From assembly GCF_036898825.1 (NCBI RefSeq), contig NZ_JARUND010000002.1, positions 806,001 through 870,000 on the forward strand: 64,000 nt of DNA. The letters are read 5' to 3'. The translations under genes and the position numbers were made by a program. The stretch comes from Streptomyces sp. B21-083 (lineage in GTDB: Bacteria > Actinomycetota > Actinomycetes > Streptomycetales > Streptomycetaceae). Under the pieces are notes generated by a model, which made no database searches, was not told where the DNA came from, and saw only the letters and a list, made by a program, of their open reading frames with translations. Positions 1 through 8,286 of this stretch are shown one piece after another (the first letter of the stretch is position 1; each line of letters opens with the position of its first letter).

Positions 1-558
1 CCCGACGTCGCGGACCGGCCGCCTCTCGCTCCGCCGGACACCGCCTCGTGGGGCCCTGCCCAGCGGCGTCTGGGCGCCGACGAGATCGCCCGCCAGTGGG
101 CGACCTGGCGGGAACAGCTCAGTGACGAGGACTTCGCCCCTGCGGGCGGCGGGTCGACGGCGCCCGAGGGTGAACCCGCAAAGGCCGAGACGGACACGGA
201 CCGGGCCGCGGACACCGCAGACCCGTCCGAGGGCGGCGCAGCACCGACCGAGCACACCCCTGGCGGGGCCGACGGCGTCGTGAAGCGACCTGGTGCAGGC
301 ATCCGGCGCGTCATGGCGGAGGTGCGCGCGTACGTGGAGACACCTCCGCCCCTCGGTCGCGTCCGCTCCTCCTTCGCTCCGGGCGACGCGCGGACTCTGC
401 GCGCCGACGGTCCCGGCTGGTCGATGGTGGCCAGAACCGACGACATCGCGTTCGTTTTGCTCGACGACGAGCCCGGAGAGGTACTGCCGGTGGGCCGGGG
501 CCCGGAGCTGCCCGGTCTCCTCGAAGCACTCGACAAAATGGCCGTACGCCCCAGCTGA
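1..558 (+). CDS. C-terminal part of an unrecognised protein
   Basis: The reading frame is open from the first base of the window and stops at 558, so the true start lies upstream. The visible 185 residues have an Ala/Pro/Glu/Asp-rich, probably disordered stretch (about residues 45-95). A more ordered C-terminal segment follows, containing VMAEVRAYVETPPP and FVLLDDEPGEVLPVGRG. Codon use is typical of the neighbours. I do not recognise the family and assign no function. An internal GTG or ATG near 280 is possible as a start, but the upstream frame has the same bias, so I read it as one partial gene. Confidence 0.5.
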   Translation, partial: PDVADRPPLAPPDTASWGPAQRRLGADEIARQWATWREQLSDEDFAPAGGGSTAPEGEPAKAETDTDRAADTADPSEGGAAPTEHTPGGADGVVKRPGAGIRRVMAEVRAYVETPPPLGRVRSSFAPGDARTLRADGPGWSMVARTDDIAFVLLDDEPGEVLPVGRGPELPGLLEALDKMAVRPS

Positions 559-680
559 GCCCTCGTCGGCCGACGCCGCCCGAATGCCTGTGGTTCCGGG
601 CGGCGTCAGCGCGCCAGACGCTTCTGCGGGCCCCGTGGGGTGTCAGCGGCAGTGGGCGCGGGGCATCGAACGGCGCCCCC

Positions 681-863
681 TCAGCGGCCGATCTCCTTGC
701 GTGTGACGCGGCGCACCCTGCGCCGCTGTACGGGGTCCAGCGTGAGGTAGGCGGCTGCCGGGACTCCCAGCACTATCAGCAGCGCGGCCCACCACGGCAG
801 CCAGAACAACAGGATGATCCCGACTGCCACGCCCCCTGCGGCGATCTTCGCGTTCCTCGACAT
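681..863 (-). CDS. small membrane protein (60 aa)
   Basis: A 60-residue protein starting at the ATG at 863, with a strong GAAGGAGG ribosome site just upstream. It has a short N-terminal polar part, one long hydrophobic segment (about residues 8-46, AAGGVAVGIILLFWLPWWAAL then a second hydrophobic run), and a very basic tail (VQRRRVRRVTRK). This resembles a one- or two-pass membrane protein of the small Streptomyces type. No function can be assigned. It sits about 100 bp downstream of the convergently oriented partial gene and just beyond the end of the desaturase gene on the same strand. Confidence 0.65.
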   Translation of the reverse strand: MSRNAKIAAGGVAVGIILLFWLPWWAALLIVLGVPAAAYLTLDPVQRRRVRRVTRKEIGR

Positions 864-969
864 GGGTGTCGCCTCCTTCGCGGCCAGTGCCGCTCTCTGC
901 TCTGAAAAACGGGCCCGCGCCTCCCACGGTTCCGGACCGCGACCCTGAGACGTCCCTGAGATGCGACCC

Positions 970-2022
970 CTACTCTCCCCTGAGTGGCTCTCCCACCTCG
1001 TACATGTGCCGCAAAGCCTGCCGGTACGAGTCGACGAGCCCTGTCTCCGTATAGGGCATACCCACCTCACGGCAGTAGGCGCGCACCGTCGGCTGGGCGA
1101 GCCGCAGATGGGGGCGGGGCATGCTCGGGAAGAGATGGTGCTCGACCTGGTAGTTGAGGCCCCCGAGGAACCAGTCGGTCAGGGCGCTGCCGCGGACGTT
1201 GCGGGAGGTCAGTACCTGGCGGCGCAGATGGCCCCAGCGCTCGCCGTCGGGGTCGGGCATCTCCATGCCCTTGTGGTTGGGCGCGAAGGCCATGCCCAGG
1301 TGGAGGCCGAACAGCGACTGGTGGAGGGCGGCGAAGGCGAGTGCCTGGCCGAGCGAGAGTGAGGTCAGCAGCAGCGTCACGTAGGCGACGACATGGGTCA
1401 CCAGGAGCACGGCCTCCACGGCTCGTTCCCGGGCCGCCTGTCGGCGCAGGTACCTGAAGCCGGTGATCTTCAGAGCGACGCCCTCAAGGAGCGTGAGAGG
1501 GAAGAAGAGCCAGGCCTGATGACGGGTCAGCCAGCCCTGGAAGCCGGTGCGATGCCGTGCCTGTTCACCCGTGAACACCAGGACGTCGGCGACGACGTCG
1601 GGATCCTTCTCGATGTGGTTGGGGTTGGCGTGGTGGCGGTTGTGCTTGTCGATCCACCAGGAATAGCTCATCCCCAGCAGCAGGTCGGCGTGGACCAGGC
1701 CGATCGCACGGCTGACGGCCCTGTCGCCGGTGATCTGGGCGTGGCCCGCGTCGTGGCCTATGAAGGCCGTGCGGGCGCAGAACACGGCGAACGGCGGGGC
1801 GAGGAGCAGAACCCACCAGGAGCTGCCGATCAGCACGATGCCCGTGACGATGCCGGCCAGGGCGAGCATGTTGCCGGCGATCCCGAGGGCGTACCAGGTG
1901 TACCGACGTTCCAGAAGCCCCTGCCCTTTGACGGTGCGCAGGAGGGGCGCGAACTCACTGCCGGTGGACTGCGCTGCGGAGGCGCCCGGAGGTTCGGCGG
2001 CGAGGACGGCGGTCTGGGGCAT
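970..2022 (-). CDS. membrane fatty acid desaturase
   Basis: A 350-residue integral membrane di-iron desaturase that would introduce a double bond into an acyl chain, with electrons from a ferredoxin or similar carrier. The three histidine clusters are all present: HDAGH, then HNRHH (followed by ANPNHIEKDPD), then QVEHHLFP near the C terminus. Hydrophobic segments lie between them, as in the DesA3/delta-type family. I chose the ATG at 2022 (GGAGA upstream). An earlier in-frame start at 2154 would add an uncharacteristic Pro/Arg-rich leader. The gene stands alone, and the exact regiospecificity cannot be read from sequence. Confidence 0.9.
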   Translation of the reverse strand: MPQTAVLAAEPPGASAAQSTGSEFAPLLRTVKGQGLLERRYTWYALGIAGNMLALAGIVTGIVLIGSSWWVLLLAPPFAVFCARTAFIGHDAGHAQITGDRAVSRAIGLVHADLLLGMSYSWWIDKHNRHHANPNHIEKDPDVVADVLVFTGEQARHRTGFQGWLTRHQAWLFFPLTLLEGVALKITGFRYLRRQAARERAVEAVLLVTHVVAYVTLLLTSLSLGQALAFAALHQSLFGLHLGMAFAPNHKGMEMPDPDGERWGHLRRQVLTSRNVRGSALTDWFLGGLNYQVEHHLFPSMPRPHLRLAQPTVRAYCREVGMPYTETGLVDSYRQALRHMYEVGEPLRGE

Positions 2023-2258
2023 GGCGGTCTCCGGGTCTCTCCGAGGATCGGGCTGACCTGAGGAAACGTACGAAATGGGCCCCTGACGACCATGGCGCCA
2101 CCACCCGTGTCCCGACGGGGGAAACCCCCGCTGCCACCCGGGGGTTGACGACACCCCAGGGGCCGGATGACTGCGCGCACGGCCGAAAACCGCCGCGAAT
2201 GCACCACCGGGGTGCTGTACCCTCGGCGACGCGTACCCCCAGTAGTCAAATTTGAGGA

Positions 2259-3758
2259 ATGCCCATCACTGTGCAGAGGATTCCTGCGGCGACACCGGAC
2301 GAGATCTCCGAACTGGCCGGCTGCTGTGCCGTGTTCGTACCCGGCGATCCGGCCCGCGCCGGCCGGATGGCGTTCTGGCGGCCCGACGGCGCCGCGCCGC
2401 CCACCGTGGCCGGGGGAACCGTCGACGACCTGACCGTGATCCTGGCCGGCGACCGGGGTGTCGAGCGGACACAGGTGACCGCCCTCCTGCTCCCGGCGCG
2501 TGCTGCGCTGCCGGTCCTCGCGCGGGCGCGTGCCGCCGCACAGGGTCACAGGGTGACGGCGTTCTGGGGTACGGCCGCCGTTGTCGCCCTGCAACTGGCC
2601 GCGTGCGGGCTGTTGCTGCCCGGCCTCTCCGCGGCGGACCACGACGCCTGGCGGGCCGGACCGCTCGGCGCGGCGGATGTGGAACGCGTTCGCGAACTCG
2701 GCGCCGCGATGCCCCCGGAGGCGGATGCCGTGCCGTTGGAGGGCGCAGAGCCGCCACGGCCGCCCGGCCCCGAGCGGCTGCTGCGAGCATTCCTGGACGC
2801 CGCCGCCGACGCGCTGCCCCGCTCCCCCGCCGCAGGCGGAGCCGCCTACGCGGTGCGGGAACCGCGGCAGATGCCGGAACAGCGGGCGTGGGCCGCCGAG
2901 GTCGCCGCCGGGCACGACGCGGGGGTGCGGATCTCACCGAGGGTGGAGGTGCCTGGGTCGGCGTCGGCCGGGCCGGACGGGTCGGCCCTGCGGTTACGTG
3001 CCGTGCTCCAGGTGCACAGTGTGAGCGAGCCCGGGCTGGTCGCGGACGCGGCCGAGTCATGGGCTTCGCCCGGCGCACCCGGCCGCGCCTTCGGCCCGCG
3101 CGCATGGATGGACGCCCTGCTCGTGCTGCGCCGAGCGGCGGCCCGGACCTGGCCGCCGCTCACGCCGCTGCTCTCCGCGACCGTGCCGGACGCCGTCGAG
3201 CCGGCCGACGAAGAGATCACCGAGTTGCTCAGGGAAGGCGCCCGCGCCCTGCCCCTCGCCGGGGTGGAGGTGCACTGGCCCAAGGAGCTGGCCCGCAAGC
3301 TGACCACCCACGCGGCCATCGGGCCGCCCGACGAGGACACGGGCCCCGGAGAAGTCGCGTCGGCCACTCCGTCGTTCCTGTCCGCCGACGCGCTGCTCGG
3401 CTTCAACTGGCGGTTCGCACTGGGCGACCAGCAGCTCACACACGAGGAGCTGGACCGTCTCGCCGAGGCGAACCGACCCGCGGTGCGGCTGCGCGACCAG
3501 TGGGTCCTCGTCGACCCCCAGGAGGTCCGCCGCGCCCACGCACAGCAGGATCGCAAGGTCACGCCCGTCGACGTTCCAGAGGCAGAGGACCCGGCCGGTC
3601 AGCCGGCCGCGCTCGACGCCACACCGCGTGACTATCAGCTGCGGGGCCTGAACCGGCTGGCCCGGATGACGTCCCTGGGTCTCAGGTGCTGTCTGGCCGA
3701 CGACATGGGCCTCGGCAAGACGATCACACTGATCTTCCCTGTCAAATCAGCATGTTGA
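2259..3758 (+). pseudogene. SNF2-family helicase, 3'-truncated after Walker A
   Basis: The 499-residue product matches the N-terminal region of actinobacterial SNF2-type helicases with an SNF2-associated domain. It ends in a fingerprint for motif I (LADDMGLGKTITL, about residues 480-492) and then runs out in eight unrelated residues. Normal members continue for about another 450-500 residues with the DEXH and helicase C domains. Nothing downstream encodes the remainder, so ATPase and translocase functions should be absent. The break lies at about 3735, directly before a stretch with inverted repeats, which suggests deletion or replacement. The ATG at 2259 follows a weak GAGGAAT ribosome site. 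Confidence 0.8.
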
Positions 3759-3769
3759 GTCGTTGAGGT

Positions 3770-3869
3770 CCTGTATTCGGGCCGCAGACGGCGGCGGGAA
3801 CATCACCCAGCTCGCCGCGTCGCACAACCGGATCACGGCGGCCGCCGGTGTCCGCATTTGGAATACAGG
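3770..3869. repeat. 100-bp segment bounded by inverted repeats
   Basis: CCTGTATTC at 3770-3778 is repeated as its exact reverse complement GAATACAGG at 3861-3869. The intervening 82 bp has no gene. It begins about 35 bp after homology to the truncated helicase is lost. It may be a small transposon-derived remnant or simply a structured intergenic segment. No target duplication was seen. Confidence 0.4.
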
Positions 3870-3905
3870 CCAGCCCCGTTCCGGGCCTGTGACGCGACCA
3901 CGAAC

Positions 3906-3945
3906 CTTTCCCGTGGATTCACTGCCTTTCCAGTGCACGGGAAAG
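3906..3945. promoter_or_regulatory. strong two-tier hairpin in the helD/helR leader region
   Basis: CTTTCCCGTG (3906-3915) pairs perfectly with CACGGGAAAG (3936-3945), and inside it CACTG (3920-3924) pairs with CAGTG (3931-3935). The RNA would form a 15-bp stem with a 4-nt bulge and a 6-nt loop. No T-run follows, so it is not a classical terminator. It could be a stop signal for the truncated helicase transcript or an attenuator-like element before the next gene. Confidence 0.45.
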
Positions 3946-4020
3946 CGTCACCGGCATTCAAGGAAACAACGGAATGCATGACACGAAGTGCGGTCAGCCG
4001 CAAGGACATAGATGCAACAA

Positions 4021-4036
4021 GTAAGTCAAGACTTAC
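4021..4036. promoter_or_regulatory. candidate operator palindrome upstream of the HelD/HelR gene
   Basis: GTAAGTC-AA-GACTTAC is a perfect 7-bp inverted repeat, AT-rich against its surroundings, 51 bp before the TTG start at 4088. Its size and position suit a repressor site of a MarR- or TetR-like dimer. No regulator gene adjoins it, so the cognate protein is unknown. Confidence 0.45.
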
Positions 4037-4087
4037 CTTTAGGGAATTTTGGCCGTATGGTGCGGCTCGAATCGAAGGAGTCCCTTG

Positions 4088-6169
4088 TTGTCAAAAACAA
4101 ATGATTCCGCCGTGCGTGCGGTTGAATCGGAGCAAGGTTACGTTTCCTCATTGTATGAGCTGCTCACCGAGCGGCTTTCCGAGGCGCGAGCGAACCGGGC
4201 GAGTGTGCTGAAGGACCCGGCTGACGGCGCCGGCGAGGCGTACGAGAGGGAGATCGCCGCCGCCCGTCTGACCAAGGAGATCGGCCGGCTGGAAGGCGCC
4301 GAGAAGGGGCTGGTCTTCGGGCGCATCGACTGGACGGACGGCACGGCCCTGCGCATCGGGCGGATCGGACTGCACGCGGATGAGGACGAGCTGCCGCTGC
4401 TCGTGGACTGGCGCGCGAACGCGGCGCGGCCCTTCTACGAGGCGACACCGGTCCACCCGATGGATCTGCGGCGGCGCCGGCACCTGCGCCTCGAGGAGCG
4501 CACGGTCGTCTCGGTGAGCGACGAACTGCTCGACGGGACCGCCCCGACCGACGAAGACGTCGTGGGGGACGGCCCGTTGGCCGAGGCTCTGTCGGCACGG
4601 CGTACGGGCAGGATGCACGCGGCCGTCGCGACGCTGCAGGCCGAGCAGGACGAGATCGTCCGCTCCCCCCACCGCGGGGTGACCGTGGTGCAGGGCGGGC
4701 CCGGCACCGGCAAGACGGTGGTCGCCCTGCACCGGGCGGCCTACGTCCTGTACGCGTTCCCGCGCGCCGCGGAGGTAGGCGTCCTCGTGGTGGGCCCCAA
4801 CGCCCGTTTCCTCGACTACATCTCCCAGGTCCTTCCCTCGCTCGGGGAGAACGACGTCGATCTGGCGACCTGTCAGGAACTGGCCGGAGTGTCCCCGGAC
4901 GCGGTGGACCGGTTCGACACGGCGCGCCTCAAGGGCGGCCTGGACCTCGCCGACGCCCTGGCCGCCCTGCTGCGAGACCACCAGGCCCCCGCCGGTGACT
5001 TCACCGTCCGGGTCGGGCAGGAACTGGTCCACCTGTCCGAGAAGGAGGTCGCCACTGCGCGCGCCGGCGCCCTGGCAGCCGCATCCGGCCACAACCCCGC
5101 GCGCCAGGCGTTCAAGGAACTTCTGGTCGACGCCGTCACCGACGCGATGCAACGGGACTTGGGCGACCTCCTGGAGCAGATCGACGCCGATGCCGAGCAG
5201 ATGACGGGCCTGAACCTCGACCGGTTCACGGGGGTCGCCCAGCGCCGTGCCGAGGGCGCCGCCGACCCGGGTCCGGTCCACGAGCTGGACCTGGACGCCA
5301 TCGGGGCCGATCTCCTCGACGACGCCGGTGTCGACCGGGCGGTCGAGGCGCTGTGGCCGAGGCTGGTGCCCGGCAACCTAGTGAAGGCACTGCTGACGGA
5401 TGCCGACGCCCTGGCCGAGTACCTGCCGACCCTGACCCCGCAGGAGCGGTCCCTTCTCCTGCGTGCCCCGGACGCCCCGTGGACCGATGCGGACGTGGCG
5501 GTGCTGGACGAGGCGGCGAGCCTGGTCGACGGGCCGCCCCATCGGACGTACGGGCACGTCGTCGTCGACGAGGCGCAGGAACTGACCGCTATGCAGTGGC
5601 GGATGATCGTCCGCCGCTGCCCGGCGAAGGCGATGACGCTGGTGGGTGACTTCGCCCAGTCGGGCTCGGCCACGACGGCACGCGACTGGAAGGAAGCCCT
5701 CAGCCCGCATGTCGGGACGCGGTTCAGACTGCACGGCCTGACGGTCAGTTACCGCACCACGCAGGAGATCCTGGAGAGCGTCCGGGACCTGCTCGCGCGG
5801 ATCGCTCCGGACCAGCGGCCCACACGGTCACTGCGCAGCGGTGAGAGCCCGCGCACCGTGACCACACATGGGGACGGGTTGGTCACCGCCGTCCTGGAGG
5901 AACTGCGCGCCCAGAGCACCGCGCAGCCGGACGAACTCCTGGGAGTGATCTGCGCGGACACCCGGGTGAGCCAGTTGACGGCTCACGGAATCGCCGACCA
6001 CGCACGCATCGTGCCCGCGTCCGAAGCACGTGGCCTCGAGTTCGACGGGGTCGTCGTCCTGAACCCCGAGGAGATCATCACAGCCCGCCCCGGCGGGGAG
6101 AGGGACCTGTACGTGGCCCTGACCCGGGCCACCAAGCGCCTGTGCACCATCACCACCCAGCCCGCATGA
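4088..6169 (+). CDS. HelD/HelR-family RNA polymerase recycling ATPase
   Basis: A 693-residue UvrD/HelD-like superfamily 1 ATPase. These proteins bind RNA polymerase and release it from stalled or inhibitor-bound complexes. HelR members protect polymerase from rifamycins. An N-terminal region (about 1-110) precedes the ATPase. Walker A is GGPGTGKT at about residue 203, Walker B VVVDEAQEL at about 492, and the C-terminal SF1 motif is YVALTRATKRL. I chose the TTG at 4088 because GAAGGAG (4074-4080) is ideally spaced from it; the TTG at 4085 is also possible. It is monocistronic, with a hairpin and a palindrome upstream. I cannot decide between HelD and the rifamycin-protecting HelR type by eye. 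Confidence 0.85.
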   Translation: MSKTNDSAVRAVESEQGYVSSLYELLTERLSEARANRASVLKDPADGAGEAYEREIAAARLTKEIGRLEGAEKGLVFGRIDWTDGTALRIGRIGLHADEDELPLLVDWRANAARPFYEATPVHPMDLRRRRHLRLEERTVVSVSDELLDGTAPTDEDVVGDGPLAEALSARRTGRMHAAVATLQAEQDEIVRSPHRGVTVVQGGPGTGKTVVALHRAAYVLYAFPRAAEVGVLVVGPNARFLDYISQVLPSLGENDVDLATCQELAGVSPDAVDRFDTARLKGGLDLADALAALLRDHQAPAGDFTVRVGQELVHLSEKEVATARAGALAAASGHNPARQAFKELLVDAVTDAMQRDLGDLLEQIDADAEQMTGLNLDRFTGVAQRRAEGAADPGPVHELDLDAIGADLLDDAGVDRAVEALWPRLVPGNLVKALLTDADALAEYLPTLTPQERSLLLRAPDAPWTDADVAVLDEAASLVDGPPHRTYGHVVVDEAQELTAMQWRMIVRRCPAKAMTLVGDFAQSGSATTARDWKEALSPHVGTRFRLHGLTVSYRTTQEILESVRDLLARIAPDQRPTRSLRSGESPRTVTTHGDGLVTAVLEELRAQSTAQPDELLGVICADTRVSQLTAHGIADHARIVPASEARGLEFDGVVVLNPEEIITARPGGERDLYVALTRATKRLCTITTQPA

Positions 6170-6536
6170 TGGCGCGGCGCCCGCGTGGTCGCCGCGGGCG
6201 CACAAGTGCGCCAACGCCGCCGTCAACGTGCGCATTGGTGTGTAGCCCCGGCCTTCCTGCTCAGCCTGAAGTCCTGACGTCCGGCGTGCGTCGTCCGACG
6301 AGCGAGCCGGCTACCGGGTCCCTGCGGACTGAGACCGACGAGTCCGCGACCTGTTCTGCCCGTCCGAGGTGTTCGCCTCGGACGGGTAGAGCTTGTCCCG
6401 CGATGTTGGACAGGAATGTGAGTCAGGTTTTCTTGGGCCGATCTGTCGTAGGAGTAGCGGTTCGTGGTTCGCTTCGGGCGAGCGTGAGTTCTGCCGACGA
6501 GGCCATCGGGGCCGCCAGCCGGCGCCAGTGCGCCGC
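6170..6536. other. intergenic region, no gene seen
   Basis: This lies between the convergent HelD/HelR and DUF1330 genes. It contains only short overlapping frames without ribosome sites. I see no RNA gene or clear terminator. Confidence 0.5.
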
Positions 6537-6830
6537 TCAATCGATGCCTTCGACGATGCGGAAGTCGCGCTCGACAGCGTCGGAAAGGACGACCAGCGCC
6601 TCCTGGTACGCCGCGCTCTCGCGTGCTGCGACCGCCTGTTCAAAGGTGTCGAACTCGATCAGGACGGTGCGCTCGGCGATTCCGGCGTCGTGGGCGACGA
6701 CCCGACCGCCGCGGACGAGCACCCGCCCGCCCTCGGCCTGGACGGCCGCACGGGCCAGCTTGTTGTAGGCGGCCAGCTTCTCGGCGTCGGAAATGGTGCG
6801 GTAGACACTGACCCAGTAGCCCTTGGCCAT
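6537..6830 (-). CDS. DUF1330 family protein
   Basis: A 97-residue protein of the DUF1330 family (dimeric alpha-beta barrel fold). The typical opening KGYWVSVYRTISDAEKLAAY and the closing pattern (VLIEFDTFEQAVAARES then a Tyr and a VERDFRIVEG end) are present. The start is the ATG at 6830, with AGGAGG 8 bases upstream. Members are small cytoplasmic proteins of unknown biochemical role, often beside oxidoreductases. It is followed on the same strand only by intergenic sequence, so it is probably monocistronic. Confidence 0.85.
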   Translation of the reverse strand: MAKGYWVSVYRTISDAEKLAAYNKLARAAVQAEGGRVLVRGGRVVAHDAGIAERTVLIEFDTFEQAVAARESAAYQEALVVLSDAVERDFRIVEGID

Positions 6831-7022
6831 GGAAACCTCCTGTGTTCGGACAAACGTGCCAGGCTTCGACTCGACACTCGGATTGATCGGCCCGGACGAC
6901 GGATCACCGGGCATTTCAGAGGGCGGTTCGCAAGGGACTGGCTGATTGTGGTGTGCTGTTGAGATAAGACGATGTCTCAGTTGGCGATGGAGCCTGCCTA
7001 AAAGTCGCACCAATCGCTCAGC

Positions 7023-7238
7023 TCACCAGGCGTCCCTGTCCGGATGAAATGCGGGAAGAAGTCCGTGGCCCAGCAGGCCGGCCCCCAGGGTGAACGTGCG
7101 TGAGGCCGGTTCCGGGTCGCGGTGCAGTACCCGGAGCAGTGTGAGCGGCTCGTGTGTCACCCCGGGAGACATCCATCGGCGCAGTACCGGGTCGATGAGC
7201 GCGCGATATGGCGGGGTGAGCGGTTCGATGCGCGGCAT
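7023..7238 (-). pseudogene. carboxymuconolactone decarboxylase/AhpD-like protein, truncated
   Basis: The 71 visible residues (MPRIEPLTPPYRALIDPVLR and on to FTLGAGLLGHGLLP) match the N terminus of carboxymuconolactone decarboxylase-family proteins. These are normally about 180-190 residues and carry a later CxxC-H peroxidatic motif. Here homology stops at LLP, the frame ends eight residues later, and the CxxC region is absent. The gene is divergent from an HxlR-type regulator, a common arrangement for redox-controlled pairs. I infer a 3' deletion. Confidence 0.65.
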
Positions 7239-7250
7239 GGACACCTCTCG

Positions 7251-7290
7251 CTTCGGTTTTCGCATCACTATGCTGCTTCGAAAACCAAAG
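7251..7290. promoter_or_regulatory. inverted-repeat operator between AhpD-like and HxlR genes
   Basis: CTTCGGTTTTCGCA (7251-7264) recurs inverted as TTCGAAAACCAAAG (7277-7290), matching at 12 of 14 positions with 12 bp between. It lies between the two divergent starts (7238 and 7305). A related sequence occurs at 8082-8095 before the second HxlR gene, so this is probably the HxlR binding site. Confidence 0.5.
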
Positions 7291-7304
7291 CGCAAGGAGT
7301 AGAC

Positions 7305-7805
7305 ATGGAAGCCAGAACGCCTCGACCAGACTCACCAGTACGAGGGTCCACCTCGGGGCGTCCGGTCATGGCTGCACTCGATCCGCTCGGGCGGCGCCGG
7401 ACACGGCGCATCCTGTGGGAAGTGAGCCAAGCCCCCACAGGCTTCCGGGAGTTGCGGCGCCGTTGTGAACGCAGGTCATCGAGCGTGCTCAGCACCCGGC
7501 CGGGCGAGCTGACCGGCGCCCGCGTACTCACTCTGCACGGCGACGCCTATCACCTCACCGAGCGCGGCGAGGACCTAGGTGCCGGCGGAGGTTCCGAGAA
7601 CGCCGTCAACCCAGGCCGCGCGGGCGTCAGCCGGCAGAACCCCTCTCGGGTGTCCCGTCGCCCACGGCGTCGGGATGAGAGGTGCCGTCGGCGGGCCGCT
7701 CGCTGGTGCGGTGCGCTGGTTGCGGGTCGAGCATCGCCGCCCAGCGCTCCGACCACTGGACGAGGGGGCCGAGTGCGAGGCAGGCATCCTGCCCCAGTGG
7801 AGTGA
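7305..7805 (+). pseudogene. HxlR-type transcriptional regulator, C-terminal part lost
   Basis: This starts at the ATG at 7305 behind AAGGAG. Residues 1-93 match HxlR winged-helix regulators (GSTSGRPVMAALDPLGRR, RILWEVSQAPTGFRELRRRC, then LHGDAYHLTERGEDL). After about 7584 the frame leaves the family and runs as an Arg/Gly-rich tail over the antisense 3' end of the second HxlR gene. The expected final helix (LEPL..W...) is missing. Several core residues look eroded (RRRTRRILWE instead of RRWSLRILWE). I infer a copy truncated by recombination with its convergent paralogue. Confidence 0.6.
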
Positions 7806-8051
7806 GCTCGTACCGGCTGTCGGGTAGTTGGTGAACCACGTGGGCATCCAGCAGTTCGATCAGGCGCTGCCGCATCACGCTGGAGGACATGTCGTCGCAG
7901 TGCTTCTGCAGGGGCGGAACCCAAGGGGGCCGCCACGTAGCTCCCAAAGGATGCGCAGGCTCCACCGCCGTCCGAACAGGTCGAGTGCGGCCATGAGGGG
8001 GCGACCGGTGGTCGAACCACGAACTGGCTTGCCGGGCTTTGGGGTTGGCAT
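7627..8051 (-). pseudogene. HxlR-type transcriptional regulator with a frameshift
   Basis: The N-terminal part (GRPLMAALDLFGRRWSLRIL, then ELRGGPLGFRP) and the rest (LQKHCDDMSSSVMRQRLIEL through WSERWAAMLD) are adjacent but in different frames. The switch is in the CCCC run (plus-strand GGGG at 7911-7914). Adding one C restores GFRPLQKHCDDMSSS, the exact family pattern. So this is a one-base deletion or a sequencing error. The intact protein would be about 140 residues. It is convergent with and similar to the HxlR copy at 7305, and has an operator-like palindrome upstream at 8082. Confidence 0.75.
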
Positions 8052-8081
8052 GGCGTGGAGTCCAGCCTCCAAGGGTTGATG

Positions 8082-8133
8082 CTTCGGATTCCGAAACGCT
8101 ACCATCCATCGGAGACCGCTTCGGAAAACGAAA
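8082..8133. promoter_or_regulatory. operator-like palindromes upstream of second HxlR gene
   Basis: CTTCGGATTCCGAA (8082-8095) contains TTCGG-N3-CCGAA, and CTTCGGAAAACGAA (8119-8132) is a related half-conserved copy. Both resemble the repeats at 7251-7290 in front of the first HxlR gene, which supports a shared binding specificity. Confidence 0.45.
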
Positions 8134-8147
8134 CAAAGGGGATCGTC

Positions 8148-8249
8148 GTGGCAACCATCCAGCCCCGTAACCCCGCGCCGTGCGCTGCGGAATCCCACGA
8201 TCACCGCCTGGGCGCACTACCCGCGCTGCAGCTGCGTCAGTGGTGGTGA
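8148..8249 (+). pseudogene. 33-codon remnant divergent from HxlR gene
   Basis: A GTG at 8148 with AAAGGGG upstream opens a 33-codon frame (VATIQPRNPAPCAAESHDHR and a short tail) exactly where the gene controlled by the divergent HxlR repressor would begin. It ends abruptly at 8249, and the next gene begins 37 bp later. It could be the 5' stub of a lost target gene. I recognise no family. Confidence 0.25.
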
Positions 8250-8286
8250 CCGCCAGGCTCAACGCCCAGTCGGAGATGGAGAGCAG

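Noticed and set aside
970..1362. Long plus-strand frames opposite the desaturase (and similar long frames opposite aconitase, ctaD and the kinase)
   Set aside because: These are high-GC antisense shadows without ribosome sites; the opposite strand encodes clear protein families.
2252..3631. 459-codon Arg-rich frame overlapping the helicase
   Set aside because: Arg/Gly/Pro-rich out-of-frame shadow of the SNF2 gene.
3980..4020. Possible rifamycin-associated element upstream of the HelD/HelR gene (GTCAGCCGCAAGGACA)
   Set aside because: Only about eight bases (GCCGCAAG) agree with the 19-bp element as I recall it; the other half of the palindrome is missing.
4042..4066. SigR-type promoter (GGGAAT) upstream of the HelD/HelR gene
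   Set aside because: No GTT at the required distance of about 18 bases.
7905..7920. Programmed frameshift in the second HxlR gene
   Set aside because: HxlR proteins are encoded in one frame and the CCCC run is a typical indel site; a deletion or sequencing error is simpler.
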